Made by a program: the position numbers and the translations under genes. This document shows, piece after piece, positions 1 to 5,245 of a stretch of DNA of 5,245 nt. Under the pieces are notes generated by a model. The model was not told where the DNA came from, searched no databases, and saw only the letters and a list, made by a program, of their open reading frames with translations. The stretch is from an uncultured Acidimicrobiaceae bacterium (GTDB taxonomy: Bacteria; Actinomycetota; Acidimicrobiia; Acidimicrobiales; Ilumatobacteraceae), in NCBI GenBank assembly GCA_903919215.1, contig CAIXHI010000508.1, forward strand, positions 1 through 5,245, read 5' to 3'. Numbering within the stretch: the first letter of the stretch is position 1; the number at the start of each line of letters is the position of its first letter.

Positions 1-255
1 CAGAGCCGTCACCTTCTCCTGATCGACCTCATCGGGCCGCACGGTGCGCGTGATCGGCTCGGCACGTTCGGTCATCCACATGATGTCCTCGGGGCAGCGA
101 TCGACACAACGGCCGCACCCGATGCACAACGGATCGTCGATCACTGCCTTCTTCGCGACCATCGTGATCGCCCCGCTGGGGCAGACGAGATCGCACAGTT
201 TGCAACCGGTACACGGTGCCGCATCCAGTTCGGCGAAGGCCCGAATGACGGCCAT
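1..255 (-). CDS. 2x[4Fe-4S] ferredoxin-type protein, 3' end off the window
   Basis: Reading leftward from the ATG at 255, 85 codons stay open to the window edge, so the C-terminus is missing. Two classical cluster motifs are visible. The first is CTGCKLCDLVCP, with Cys at about residues 15, 18, 21 and 25. The second is CIGCGRCVDRCP, with Cys at about 44, 47, 50 and 54. Each CxxCxxCxxxCP set binds a [4Fe-4S] cluster in bacterial dicluster ferredoxins, which carry electrons in the cytoplasm for oxidoreductases. At least 30 residues follow the second motif (an acidic, Val/Arg-containing segment), so this may be a ferredoxin with a C-terminal extension or the N-terminal domain of a larger protein. 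The start is not firm: the frame stays open upstream, no good Shine-Dalgarno precedes the ATG, and a CTG sits directly before it. It is divergent from the plus-strand operon; its own partner enzyme lies outside the window. Confidence 0.88.
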   Translation of the reverse strand, partial: MAVIRAFAELDAAPCTGCKLCDLVCPSGAITMVAKKAVIDDPLCIGCGRCVDRCPEDIMWMTERAEPITRTVRPDEVDQEKVTAL

Positions 256-349
256 CAGGTGGCAACAGCGATGCGGCGAGATGACATGAAACAAGGATAC
301 TCTATTGAACCATCGAGGGCCAGCAGGCCGCGACACGAGGGGACACCAC
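256..349. promoter_or_regulatory. Divergent intergenic promoter region (approximate)
   Basis: This 94-nt spacer lies between two genes transcribed away from each other, so it should hold promoters for both. The only A/T-rich patch is at about 289-309 (aaacaaggatactctattgaa region). It offers weak -10-like hexamers on both strands: GATACT/TACTCT on plus and TATCCT/TAGAGT on minus. No convincing -35 box at 17 nt spacing is visible for either, so exact promoters are not assigned. Close to the plus gene is a strong Shine-Dalgarno, GAGGGGA at 337-343, six nucleotides before the ATG at 350. The location is inferred mainly from gene layout. Confidence 0.4.
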
Positions 350-1237
350 ATGCGCGTACTCATCACGGGCGCTCGAGGCAAGGTCGGATCCTTCGCCGCC
401 GAGGCGTTCCGCGCCGCCGGCCACCGCGTAGTGCTCAGCGACATCGCCCCTGCCCGTTACGGCCTCACCGGCGAGCGCTTCCGCTACCTGCGCGCGGACC
501 TCACCGACTACGGGCAGACCATCGGCGTCGTGATGGCAGCCAAGCCCGATGTCATCGTGCACGCAGCCGGCATCCCCGACAGCTCCCACGACCCGGGCCC
601 GACGATCTTCGCCAACAACTCGCTGGCCAACTTCCACGTCGCTGAAGCCGTCGCCCAGACCGGCGTCGGGCGCCTCGTCTATCTCTCCAGCGAGACCGCC
701 CTCGGTTTCGTGACCGCCCTGCGTCCGTTCCTGCCCGACTATCTCCCGGTCGACGAGGAGCATGCGCGCCGACCGCAGGAGGCGTATGCACTGTCCAAAT
801 CGCTCGGCGAAGACATCTGCGACTCGCTCGTGCGACGCTGCGACGCAACGGCTGTCTCCATCCGTCCGTCGCTGGTGCTGGCCCCGGCCGACTACGCCTT
901 GATCGGTGGCCTCCAACGCGCCACTGGCCGCAGCTTCAACCACTGGTCGTACGTCGACGTCGAAGACCTAGCCGACCTCATCGTGCTCGCGGCCACTACA
1001 CCGACGCCCGGGCACGAGGTCGTCTACGCCGCACAGCCTGACAACCTGCTGGGTGCCTCGTTCCGCCAACTCGTCGCCGATGCTCTCGGGGATGACGCGC
1101 CTCCCCTGCGCGACCTCGAGCGCGAGGACTGCGGCGGCATCAGCATCGCCAAGGCCCGCCGACTCTTCGGCTGGAATCCCACCCGCAGTTGGCGCGACCG
1201 CACCAACGCGACAAACGACAACGGAGGGCACCAATGA
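350..1237 (+). CDS. NAD-dependent epimerase/dehydratase family protein (extended SDR)
   Basis: A 295-residue cytoplasmic Rossmann-fold oxidoreductase or epimerase. The N-terminus carries the dinucleotide loop TGARGKVG (Gly 7, 10, 13), and an Asp at about residue 31 ends the second strand, which favours NAD(H) over NADP(H). The expected active-site residues are present: Ser in YLSSE (113/114) and the YxxxK pair Y146/K150 in YALSK. HAAG at about 71-74 is the usual strand-4 motif, and FGWNPTRSW near residues 273-281 is a typical C-terminal signature. The start at 350 is preferred over an in-frame TTG at 305 because GAGGGGA lies 6 nt upstream and the Rossmann strand begins at once. Compact size and layout (SSE, YALSK, a late 'W-S-Y-V-D-V-E-D-L' segment) recall uronate-dehydrogenase-like members, but substrate specificity cannot be read. 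It is the first gene of a three-gene operon, overlapping the aldo-keto reductase by 4 nt (ATGA). Confidence 0.93.
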   Translation: MRVLITGARGKVGSFAAEAFRAAGHRVVLSDIAPARYGLTGERFRYLRADLTDYGQTIGVVMAAKPDVIVHAAGIPDSSHDPGPTIFANNSLANFHVAEAVAQTGVGRLVYLSSETALGFVTALRPFLPDYLPVDEEHARRPQEAYALSKSLGEDICDSLVRRCDATAVSIRPSLVLAPADYALIGGLQRATGRSFNHWSYVDVEDLADLIVLAATTPTPGHEVVYAAQPDNLLGASFRQLVADALGDDAPPLRDLEREDCGGISIAKARRLFGWNPTRSWRDRTNATNDNGGHQ

Positions 1238-2211
1238 AACAGGTGAAACTGGGGAACACAGGACTCGACGTCTCGCGAGTCTGTTTGGGTTGTATGAGCT
1301 TCGGCGTCGCCGGTGCCGGCACGCACGAGTGGACACTTGACGAAGCGACCAGTCGGCCGTTCATCAGCGCTGCGCTGGACGCTGGCATCAACTTCTTCGA
1401 CACTGCCAACGTCTACTCCGCGGGCACCAGCGAGGAGATCGTCGGCCGAGCGCTGGCCGACTTCGCCCGGCGCGACGAGGTGGTCATCGCCACCAAGGTG
1501 CACGGCCCGATGCGCAAGGGCCCCAACGCTGCCGGTTTGTCACGCAAGGCGATCATGACCGAGATCGATGCGAGCCTGCGGCGCCTCGGCACCGACTACA
1601 TCGACCTCTATCAAATTCACCGCTTCGATCGACGCACTCCCATCGAGGAAACGATGGAGGCGCTGCACGACGTGGTGAAGGCGGGCAAGGTGCGCTACCT
1701 GGGTGCTTCGTCGATGTTCGCCTGGCAGTTCAGCAAGGCCCAGTACACGGCCGAACTGCACGGCTGGACCAAGTTCGTCAGCATGCAGAACCACTACAAC
1801 CTGCTGAACCGCGAGGAGGAGCGGGAGATGATCCCGCTGTGCATCGATCAGCAGGTCGGCATCATTCCGTGGAGTCCCCTCGCTCGCGGCAAACTGACCC
1901 GCGACTGGGACGACACGACGGCACGGTCAGAGACCGACGAGTTCGGCAAGATGCTGTACGACACCTCTGCGAGCGACCGGGTGATCGTCGACCGCGTCGC
2001 CGACGTCGCGCGTGAGCGCGGGCTACCCCGCGCTCAGGTGGCACTCGCCTGGGTGCTGTCGAAGCCGTTCATCACCGCACCGATTGTCGGCGCGACCAAG
2101 CCCCAGCACATCGCCGACGCTGTCGCCGCCACCACGATCGTGCTCTCCGCTGAGGAGATCGCACGGCTCGAGGAGCCGTACACGCCACACCCGGTCGTCG
2201 GCTTCGTGTGA
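1234..2211 (+). CDS. Aldo-keto reductase, YajO-like
   Basis: A complete 325-residue aldo-keto reductase: a cytoplasmic (beta/alpha)8 barrel enzyme that uses NADPH, or sometimes NADH, to interconvert carbonyls and alcohols. The catalytic tetrad is intact: D56 and Y61 in FFDTANVYSAG, K88 in VIATKVH, and H129 in LYQIHR. The opening LGNTGLDVSRVCLGCMSFG, the core QNHYNLLNREEEREM, IIPWSPLARGKLTR, and the tail PYTPHPVVGF are what I recall of E. coli YajO-type enzymes, so that subgroup is favoured. The physiological substrate remains open. The ATG at 1234 is chosen because GGAGGG (1223-1228) lies 5 nt upstream; the longer in-frame reading from 1189 has no Shine-Dalgarno and no homologous-looking residues. 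The start overlaps the upstream stop as ATGA and the stop overlaps the next start as TGATG, indicating translational coupling on both sides. Confidence 0.95.
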   Translation: MKQVKLGNTGLDVSRVCLGCMSFGVAGAGTHEWTLDEATSRPFISAALDAGINFFDTANVYSAGTSEEIVGRALADFARRDEVVIATKVHGPMRKGPNAAGLSRKAIMTEIDASLRRLGTDYIDLYQIHRFDRRTPIEETMEALHDVVKAGKVRYLGASSMFAWQFSKAQYTAELHGWTKFVSMQNHYNLLNREEEREMIPLCIDQQVGIIPWSPLARGKLTRDWDDTTARSETDEFGKMLYDTSASDRVIVDRVADVARERGLPRAQVALAWVLSKPFITAPIVGATKPQHIADAVAATTIVLSAEEIARLEEPYTPHPVVGFV

Positions 2212-2954
2212 TGAAGCTGATCGCACTCGAGACCGGCCGCTTCGAGGCCGACCTGATGCAACTCGCCGGGATTCCCGGACAAGCGCTGCTGCCGGTGCCC
2301 GCCTGGCTGATCGAGCACCCTCGTGGACTGGTGCTGTTCGACACGGGTCTGCACACCAAGTTGCGAACACCCGAGGGACAGATGAAGGGCTCATTCGAAA
2401 CGACGGTCGTCGACTTCCCCGTCGGCGAGGAACTGACCGCACGCATCGCGGCGGCCGGCTACTCGGTGGCCGACATCCAGACCGTGATCTTCAGCCACCT
2501 GCACTTCGACCACTGTGGCGGCACCTGGGAGATCCCGAACGCGAAGATCGTGGTCCAGGAGTCGGAGTGGAAGGCAGGTCACAACCCCAAACTCGTCGAG
2601 GTCGGCCTCTACACGCCCGAGGATTTCGACCTGGGTCACGACCGACTGCTGATCGATGGCGAGCACGATCTCTTCGGCGACGGCACCATCGTGTGCATCC
2701 CCACTCCGGGACACACACGTGGCCATCAGTCACTCCTCGTGCGCCTCGCCTCCGGGCCGGTGGTGCTGACCTCGGACTGCATCTACTTCGCCACCATGTA
2801 CGAGCAGATGCGGGTACCGCCCTTTGGAGCCGACCTGACCGCGCAACTGGCGTCCATGCGCCATCTGCGGGCGCTCGAACAGCAGGGGTGCCGGCTGATC
2901 TTCGGCCACGACGCGGAACAGATCCGGGCCCTGCCGATCGGCGGCCTCAGCTAG
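2211..2954 (+). CDS. Metallo-beta-lactamase-fold hydrolase, N-acyl homoserine lactonase-like
   Basis: A 247-residue dinuclear-metal hydrolase. All expected ligands are visible: SHLHFDH with H96, H98, D100 and H101; H168 in TPGHTRGH; D189 in LTSDCIYF; and H233 in IFGHD. A Tyr three residues after the bridging Asp (Y192) matches the placement of the catalytic-pocket tyrosine of the Bacillus AHL lactonase AiiA (D191/Y194), and overall length and ligand spacing are nearly the same. That supports a lactonase role: opening of a homoserine lactone or another lactone. No signal peptide is seen, so it should act in the cytoplasm. The ATG at 2211 overlaps the AKR stop by one base (TGATG); a GTG at 2208 would add one Met. 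No strong Shine-Dalgarno precedes it, consistent with coupled reinitiation. Operon position next to two carbonyl/alcohol oxidoreductases makes a metabolic lactone at least as likely as quorum quenching. Confidence 0.92.
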   Translation: MKLIALETGRFEADLMQLAGIPGQALLPVPAWLIEHPRGLVLFDTGLHTKLRTPEGQMKGSFETTVVDFPVGEELTARIAAAGYSVADIQTVIFSHLHFDHCGGTWEIPNAKIVVQESEWKAGHNPKLVEVGLYTPEDFDLGHDRLLIDGEHDLFGDGTIVCIPTPGHTRGHQSLLVRLASGPVVLTSDCIYFATMYEQMRVPPFGADLTAQLASMRHLRALEQQGCRLIFGHDAEQIRALPIGGLS

Positions 2955-2958
2955 CTCG

Positions 2959-3018
2959 CGGCACACGCCGAACGCGTTCGTGTGCCGTGCCGCAGAGGAC
3001 CACGACACGGCACACGAA
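2959..3018. terminator. Convergent-gene bidirectional terminator with alternative hairpins
   Basis: The 71-nt gap between the lactonase stop and the facing amidohydrolase stop is filled by three related arms. CGGCACACG (2959-2967) pairs perfectly with CGTGTGCCG (2979-2987) across an 11-nt loop. The middle arm, extended as TTCGTGTGCCGTG (2977-2989), also pairs perfectly over 13 bp with CACGGCACACGAA (3006-3018) across a 16-nt loop. Only one of the two hairpins can form at a time. The position between convergent stops points to a terminator serving both strands. Neither strand shows a clear U-tract, as is often the case in high-G+C actinobacteria. Confidence 0.7.
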
Positions 3019-3023
3019 CATCG

Positions 3024-3085
3024 CGTCAGGCGTTGGCCAGCGCAGCCTGCTTCTCAGCGGCGACGACTTCCGGCGACGTCTTGAA
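3024..3085. repeat. Direct repeat, copy 1 (amidohydrolase 3' end)
   Basis: These 62 bases match 5182-5243 without a mismatch. They cover the last 19 codons and stop of the amidohydrolase (residues FKTSPEVVAAEKQAALANA) plus 2 nt downstream. The next base outside on the downstream side differs (G versus T), so identity starts almost exactly at the stop codon. Base 3086 is T where the other copy has C, a third-codon-position (Leu, silent) change if the codon's first base, outside the window, is C. Confidence 0.95.
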
Positions 3086-4159
3086 TAGGCGAGCCGCGTT
3101 CAGACCGAGGATCGAACGCTTCTGCTCGTCGGTCGCATCGGGCATCGCCATGAACGAATCAACGATGTCACGCGAGAACGGGAACGTGCCCTCACTGTGC
3201 GGATAGTCCGAGGCGAAACAGAACGCGGTCTCCGGCATGTCCTTCAGCGTGTAGATGAACCCGGGATCGTTCTGGAACGAGCACATCACCTGATCGCGAA
3301 CGATGTCACTGGGCTTACGGCTCAGCTTGGGCAACGCGTACGGGCCGTGGTTGAAGTACGACTCGTCGAGCCGCTCGGCGAGCGACAGCAACCAACCGGC
3401 ACCGCACTCCAGGAACATGATCTTCACGCCGGGGTGACGGTCGAGCACGCCGCCGGCGACCAGCGCCGATGTGGCCTCGATCGCGTCGCTCATCTGGCGG
3501 GCGTAGTTGAACACCGCACCGCCGGGGCCACGCATCGCGCGGATGTTGACCTTGCCGACAGCGGTGTGGAACATCAGCACGATCTCGTTCGCTTCGGCGA
3601 CGGAGAACAACGTGTCCCACTCGGGATCGTTGTACTGCGGGCACGAATCGAGCACCGCACACGGCAACATCACCGCGTGGAAACCGATGTCGATCACACG
3701 CTTCAACTCGGCGACCGCGTCGGGGATGTTCACATTCGGCAGCAACGCGATCGGGATCAGCGTGTTGCGCAGACCATCCAGGCGCTGCCACAGCCAATCG
3801 TTGTACGTCTGACAGGCGACACGCGACGCCTCAGCATCCTCGATCCGCGACACCATCAGCCCAAGGCCGGGGAAGATCGCCTCGGCATCGATGCCGTCGC
3901 GCTCCATGTCCTTGAGACGCATCATCACGTCGCGGGCGCCCTTACGGCCCTTGTCGACATCATCATCGGACTTCACCTTGTGGTCGAAGAAGTCGGCCTG
4001 GATCTTGTGCACTGCACGCTCGCCGAGGCGAATGATTCGCGTGTTGCCCTCGATGATGTTGTTGGGGGCGTACTGCGCCAAGTCGCCGGTCATGGCGTTG
4101 GTGAACAGATCGTTGGGTTCGGCGATGTGGGCATCGCAGCTGAGAACGAACGGACGCAT
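3026..4159 (-). CDS. Amidohydrolase family protein (amidohydrolase-2 type), copy 1
   Basis: A 377-residue metal-dependent hydrolase or decarboxylase-like TIM barrel of the amidohydrolase-2 superfamily, which includes ACMSD-type decarboxylases and various C-C/C-N hydrolases. Visible signatures are the N-terminal CDAHIAEP (D9, H11, E14; one His of the classical HxH is replaced, common in this branch), MFHTAVGK with H198 as likely metal ligand, HPGVKIMFLECGAGWL (about 242-257), FASDYPHSEGTFP with D318 as likely catalytic/metal Asp, and the family tail ILGLNAARLF (350-359). The start at 4159 is supported by AAGGAG (4172-4167 on the minus strand) 7 nt upstream; a longer frame from 4204 lacks this support. 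It lies downstream of a frameshifted SDR on the same strand. Its last 20 codons are identical in DNA to those of a second amidohydrolase at the right edge. The substrate is unknown; an aromatic or ring-cleavage acid is a family-based guess only. Confidence 0.92.
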   Translation of the reverse strand: MRPFVLSCDAHIAEPNDLFTNAMTGDLAQYAPNNIIEGNTRIIRLGERAVHKIQADFFDHKVKSDDDVDKGRKGARDVMMRLKDMERDGIDAEAIFPGLGLMVSRIEDAEASRVACQTYNDWLWQRLDGLRNTLIPIALLPNVNIPDAVAELKRVIDIGFHAVMLPCAVLDSCPQYNDPEWDTLFSVAEANEIVLMFHTAVGKVNIRAMRGPGGAVFNYARQMSDAIEATSALVAGGVLDRHPGVKIMFLECGAGWLLSLAERLDESYFNHGPYALPKLSRKPSDIVRDQVMCSFQNDPGFIYTLKDMPETAFCFASDYPHSEGTFPFSRDIVDSFMAMPDATDEQKRSILGLNAARLFKTSPEVVAAEKQAALANA

Positions 4160-4329
4160 TGGGGAGCTCCTTGGACTGGACGAATGAAGTGGTGGTACGA
4201 CCAAATCAGGACACCCATACCGCGCCCTAGGGCCCTTAGTCCCAACGACCCGCCTCCGCGACCGGAACGGTGTTCCGAGCCGGTCACACCTGCCCGCACG
4301 AGTGCGTCGGCCGACTCAGCGAGCGGCCA
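4160..4329. other. Intergenic spacer upstream of amidohydrolase copy 1
   Basis: This 170-nt stretch has no supported gene. Reading on the minus strand it begins with a weak hairpin just after the SDR stop: GACC and GGAAC pair with GTTCC and GGTC (about 4285-4260), with a 5-nt bulge and 3-nt loop, a possible weak terminator. Two overlapping 8-bp palindromes follow, CCCTAGGG (4225-4232) and AGGGCCCT (4229-4236), which could be an operator. The Shine-Dalgarno AAGGAG of the amidohydrolase is at 4172-4167. TATGGG- and TTGG-like hexamers exist, but no spaced -35/-10 pair is convincing, so a promoter is expected here yet not located. Confidence 0.5.
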
Positions 4330-5084
4330 TCACCACGTCGAGTCGCCGCGGATCAACGCATCGGCGCCGCCGTCGATGAACACCACCTGACCGGTGACGT
4401 GCGAGTTCGCTGGACTCGCCAGCCACACCAACAACTCGGCCACTTCACTGGCCTGGGCGTGGCCGTTCAGCGGCATCGGCACCATCGCGTCGACCTGCGC
4501 GGTGGCTTCGGCCGATGCGAGGAACGGGGCGGTCATCGCCGTCACGACCGTGCCGGGGCGATGGCGTTGAGCGGGATACCGGCACCGGCCCACTGGGGCA
4601 GCGCGGCGTTGCGGCGTACCCACCGGCACAGCGCGGCCTTCGACGACATGTAGCCAACCTCGCCCTCGAGGCTGCGCGCGATCGCGCCGGCCTCGTCGCC
4701 GCGGAGGCAGGCCTCGACCGTCTGCTCGTCGGGGCCGAGCAGCGAGGCCAACGACGCGACCGCGACCGCTCGCGGCGCCGTCGAGGCGGCCAGCAGTGGG
4801 CGCAGGCCTTCCAGCGTCGCCACCATCCCGAAGTAGTTCACCGCCACCGCAGCCTCGGAGGTGACCCCCGCACAGGCGATGACGCCATCGAGCGCGCCAC
4901 CCGAGAGCGAGCGAACACGCTCGACCATCGACGAGCGCCCGCTCGTCGTGCCGAGGTCAGTGTCGACGTCGGCGCCGTGGAGATCGACGCCGATCGCCCG
5001 GTGGCCCTGCGCCGCGAGCAGCGCCGCCGTGGCCGCGCCGATGCCGGACGAACTGCCGGTGACGACGTACGTACGCTGACTCAT
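4330..5084 (-). pseudogene. Short-chain dehydrogenase, 3-alpha-hydroxysteroid dehydrogenase-like, one-base frameshift
   Basis: A classical SDR split by a -1 lesion. From the ATG at 5084 (GGGGGA Shine-Dalgarno, 6 nt spacing) the first frame gives TGSSSGIG (Gly 10, 14, 16), the VNYFG Asn, a VASLAS Ser, and the catalytic YMSSK Tyr/Lys. It then ends prematurely at 4542 as PLNAIAPARS. The other frame resumes exactly where the family continues, GTVVTAMTAPF, and runs through VTGQVVFIDGGADALIRGD to the stop at 4330. Restoring one base in the GGGG run at 4555-4558 (plus strand) would give the standard PG motif and a 251-residue protein, the normal SDR length. The layout (VDLHGADVDTDL, large insert before YxxxK, IDGG tail) resembles Comamonas 3-alpha-HSD/carbonyl reductase, an NAD(P)-dependent alcohol/ketone oxidoreductase. 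No other damage is visible, so a sequencing error or a very recent mutation are both possible. It lies between the two amidohydrolases. Confidence 0.88.
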
Positions 5085-5095
5085 GATGCTTCCCC

Positions 5096-5127
5096 CTGCC
5101 GGACGCGGCGAGGGCAACGTCCGGCAG
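5096..5127 (-). promoter_or_regulatory. Leader hairpin abutting the SDR ribosome binding site
   Basis: A perfect 10-bp inverted repeat, CTGCCGGACG (5096-5105) and CGTCCGGCAG (5118-5127), with a 12-nt loop. In the minus-strand transcript the stem ends at the first G of the GGGGGA Shine-Dalgarno of the SDR, 12 nt before the start codon. It could modulate ribosome access, stabilise the mRNA 5' end, or act in DNA as a dyad operator for a dimeric repressor. Structure is seen; role is inferred. Confidence 0.55.
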
Positions 5128-5137
5128 ACGCGAAACT

Positions 5138-5165
5138 AGGCGTCGCACCCGGGGGTGCGACGCCT
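5138..5165 (-). terminator. Intrinsic terminator-like hairpin after amidohydrolase copy 2
   Basis: AGGCGTCGCACCC (5138-5150) and GGGTGCGACGCCT (5153-5165) form a perfect 13-bp inverted repeat with only GG between them, so in practice a 12-bp G+C-rich stem with a 4-nt loop. It starts 18 nt downstream of the second amidohydrolase's stop codon. On the minus strand it is followed by AGTTTCG, a short T-run. Position and strength fit a rho-independent terminator. Because it lies upstream of the SDR, it could also attenuate read-through into that gene. Confidence 0.75.
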
Positions 5166-5181
5166 CGTTCACTTGGACGGT

Positions 5182-5243
5182 CGTCAGGCGTTGGCCAGCG
5201 CAGCCTGCTTCTCAGCGGCGACGACTTCCGGCGACGTCTTGAA
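5182..5243. repeat. Direct repeat, copy 2 (amidohydrolase 3' end)
   Basis: Identical over 62 bases to 3024-3085, in the same orientation, about 2.16 kb away. The match is interrupted at 5244 (C versus T), and the window ends one base later, so the true length of the similarity is unknown. Same-strand near-identical copies of this kind could also support recombination that deletes the SDR between them. Confidence 0.95.
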
Positions 5244-5245
5244 CA
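5184..5245 (-). CDS. Amidohydrolase family protein, copy 2, C-terminal end only
   Basis: Only the last 19 full codons and the stop (TGA at 5186-5184) are inside the window; the gene enters from the right edge. The visible residues FKTSPEVVAAEKQAALANA are exactly those ending amidohydrolase copy 1, and the partial preceding codon (xTG) fits the Leu found there. The identity at DNA level, including third positions, makes a paralogous amidohydrolase the clear reading, though a truncated duplicate cannot be excluded. It is followed by a strong hairpin terminator and then the SDR on the same strand. Confidence 0.85.
   Translation of the reverse strand, partial: FKTSPEVVAAEKQAALANA

Noticed and set aside
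29..265. Minus-strand 78-codon frame over the ferredoxin region
   Set aside because: The neighbouring frame on the same strand encodes two complete CxxCxxCxxxCP motifs; this one is Arg-rich and featureless.
302..943. 213-codon minus-strand open frame opposite the epimerase
   Set aside because: It lies antisense to a gene with intact Rossmann and YxxxK motifs, and no domain is recognisable in its translation.
2211..2954. Class B beta-lactamase (antibiotic resistance) reading of the MBL gene
   Set aside because: Length, metal-ligand spacing, the bridging Asp and the Tyr three residues later fit the lactonase branch; there is no signal peptide as expected of a periplasmic or secreted beta-lactamase.
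2012..3088. Long plus-strand open frame of 358 codons
   Set aside because: It overlaps the well-supported AKR and lactonase genes in another frame, is Arg/Ser/Pro-rich as expected from high-G+C shadow frames, and has no recognisable domain.
3197..4390. 397-codon plus-strand open frame opposite the amidohydrolase
   Set aside because: It is antisense to a gene with clear family motifs; the translation is His/Arg/Val-rich and low in recognisable structure, typical of the complementary strand of a G+C-rich gene.
4270..4653. 127-codon plus-strand open frame opposite the SDR 3' end
   Set aside because: It is a shadow of the SDR C-terminal frame, which shows the family's IDGG tail.
3024..5243. Insertion sequence or transposon bounded by the 62-bp repeats
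   Set aside because: The repeats lie inside amidohydrolase coding sequence in direct orientation, no transposase is present, and there are no terminal inverted repeats or target-site duplications.

Overview
The window is about two-thirds G+C. Its genes are tightly packed, start codons follow purine-rich Shine-Dalgarno sequences, and third codon positions are strongly G/C. The protein types (YajO-like aldo-keto reductase, amidohydrolase-2 family enzymes, steroid-dehydrogenase-like SDR, small dicluster ferredoxin) suggest a heterotrophic actinobacterium, perhaps of the Acidimicrobiia. That placement is inferred from composition and gene style; there is no marker gene here.

Left edge (1-255, minus): the N-terminal part of a 2x[4Fe-4S] ferredoxin-type protein that runs off the window. 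A 94-nt divergent spacer separates it from a plus-strand operon of three genes. These are an NAD-dependent epimerase/dehydratase-type extended SDR (350-1237), a YajO-like aldo-keto reductase (1234-2211) and an AHL-lactonase-like metallo-beta-lactamase-fold hydrolase (2211-2954). The three genes overlap as ATGA and TGATG, so they are almost certainly co-transcribed and translationally coupled. Together they look like a small redox-plus-lactone-hydrolysis pathway; the substrate cannot be read from the sequence.

The operon ends at a convergent junction (2955-3025) made of three arms that can form two mutually exclusive hairpins. Facing it on the minus strand is a module of amidohydrolase copy 1 (3026-4159), an SDR of the 3-alpha-hydroxysteroid dehydrogenase type broken by a one-base frameshift (4330-5084), and the 3' end of a second amidohydrolase (5184-5245, runs off the window). 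The last 20 codons of the two amidohydrolases, plus 2 nt beyond the stop, are identical in DNA (62/62). This indicates a recent duplication or gene conversion flanking the SDR. The 99-nt spacer between copy 2 and the SDR holds two perfect hairpins, one terminator-like and one abutting the SDR ribosome binding site.

I see no RNA gene, CRISPR array, transposase or phage gene. The region reads as accessory catabolism. The points most worth a second look are the near-identical amidohydrolase pair, the SDR frameshift, the epimerase/AKR/lactonase operon and the paired-hairpin spacers.
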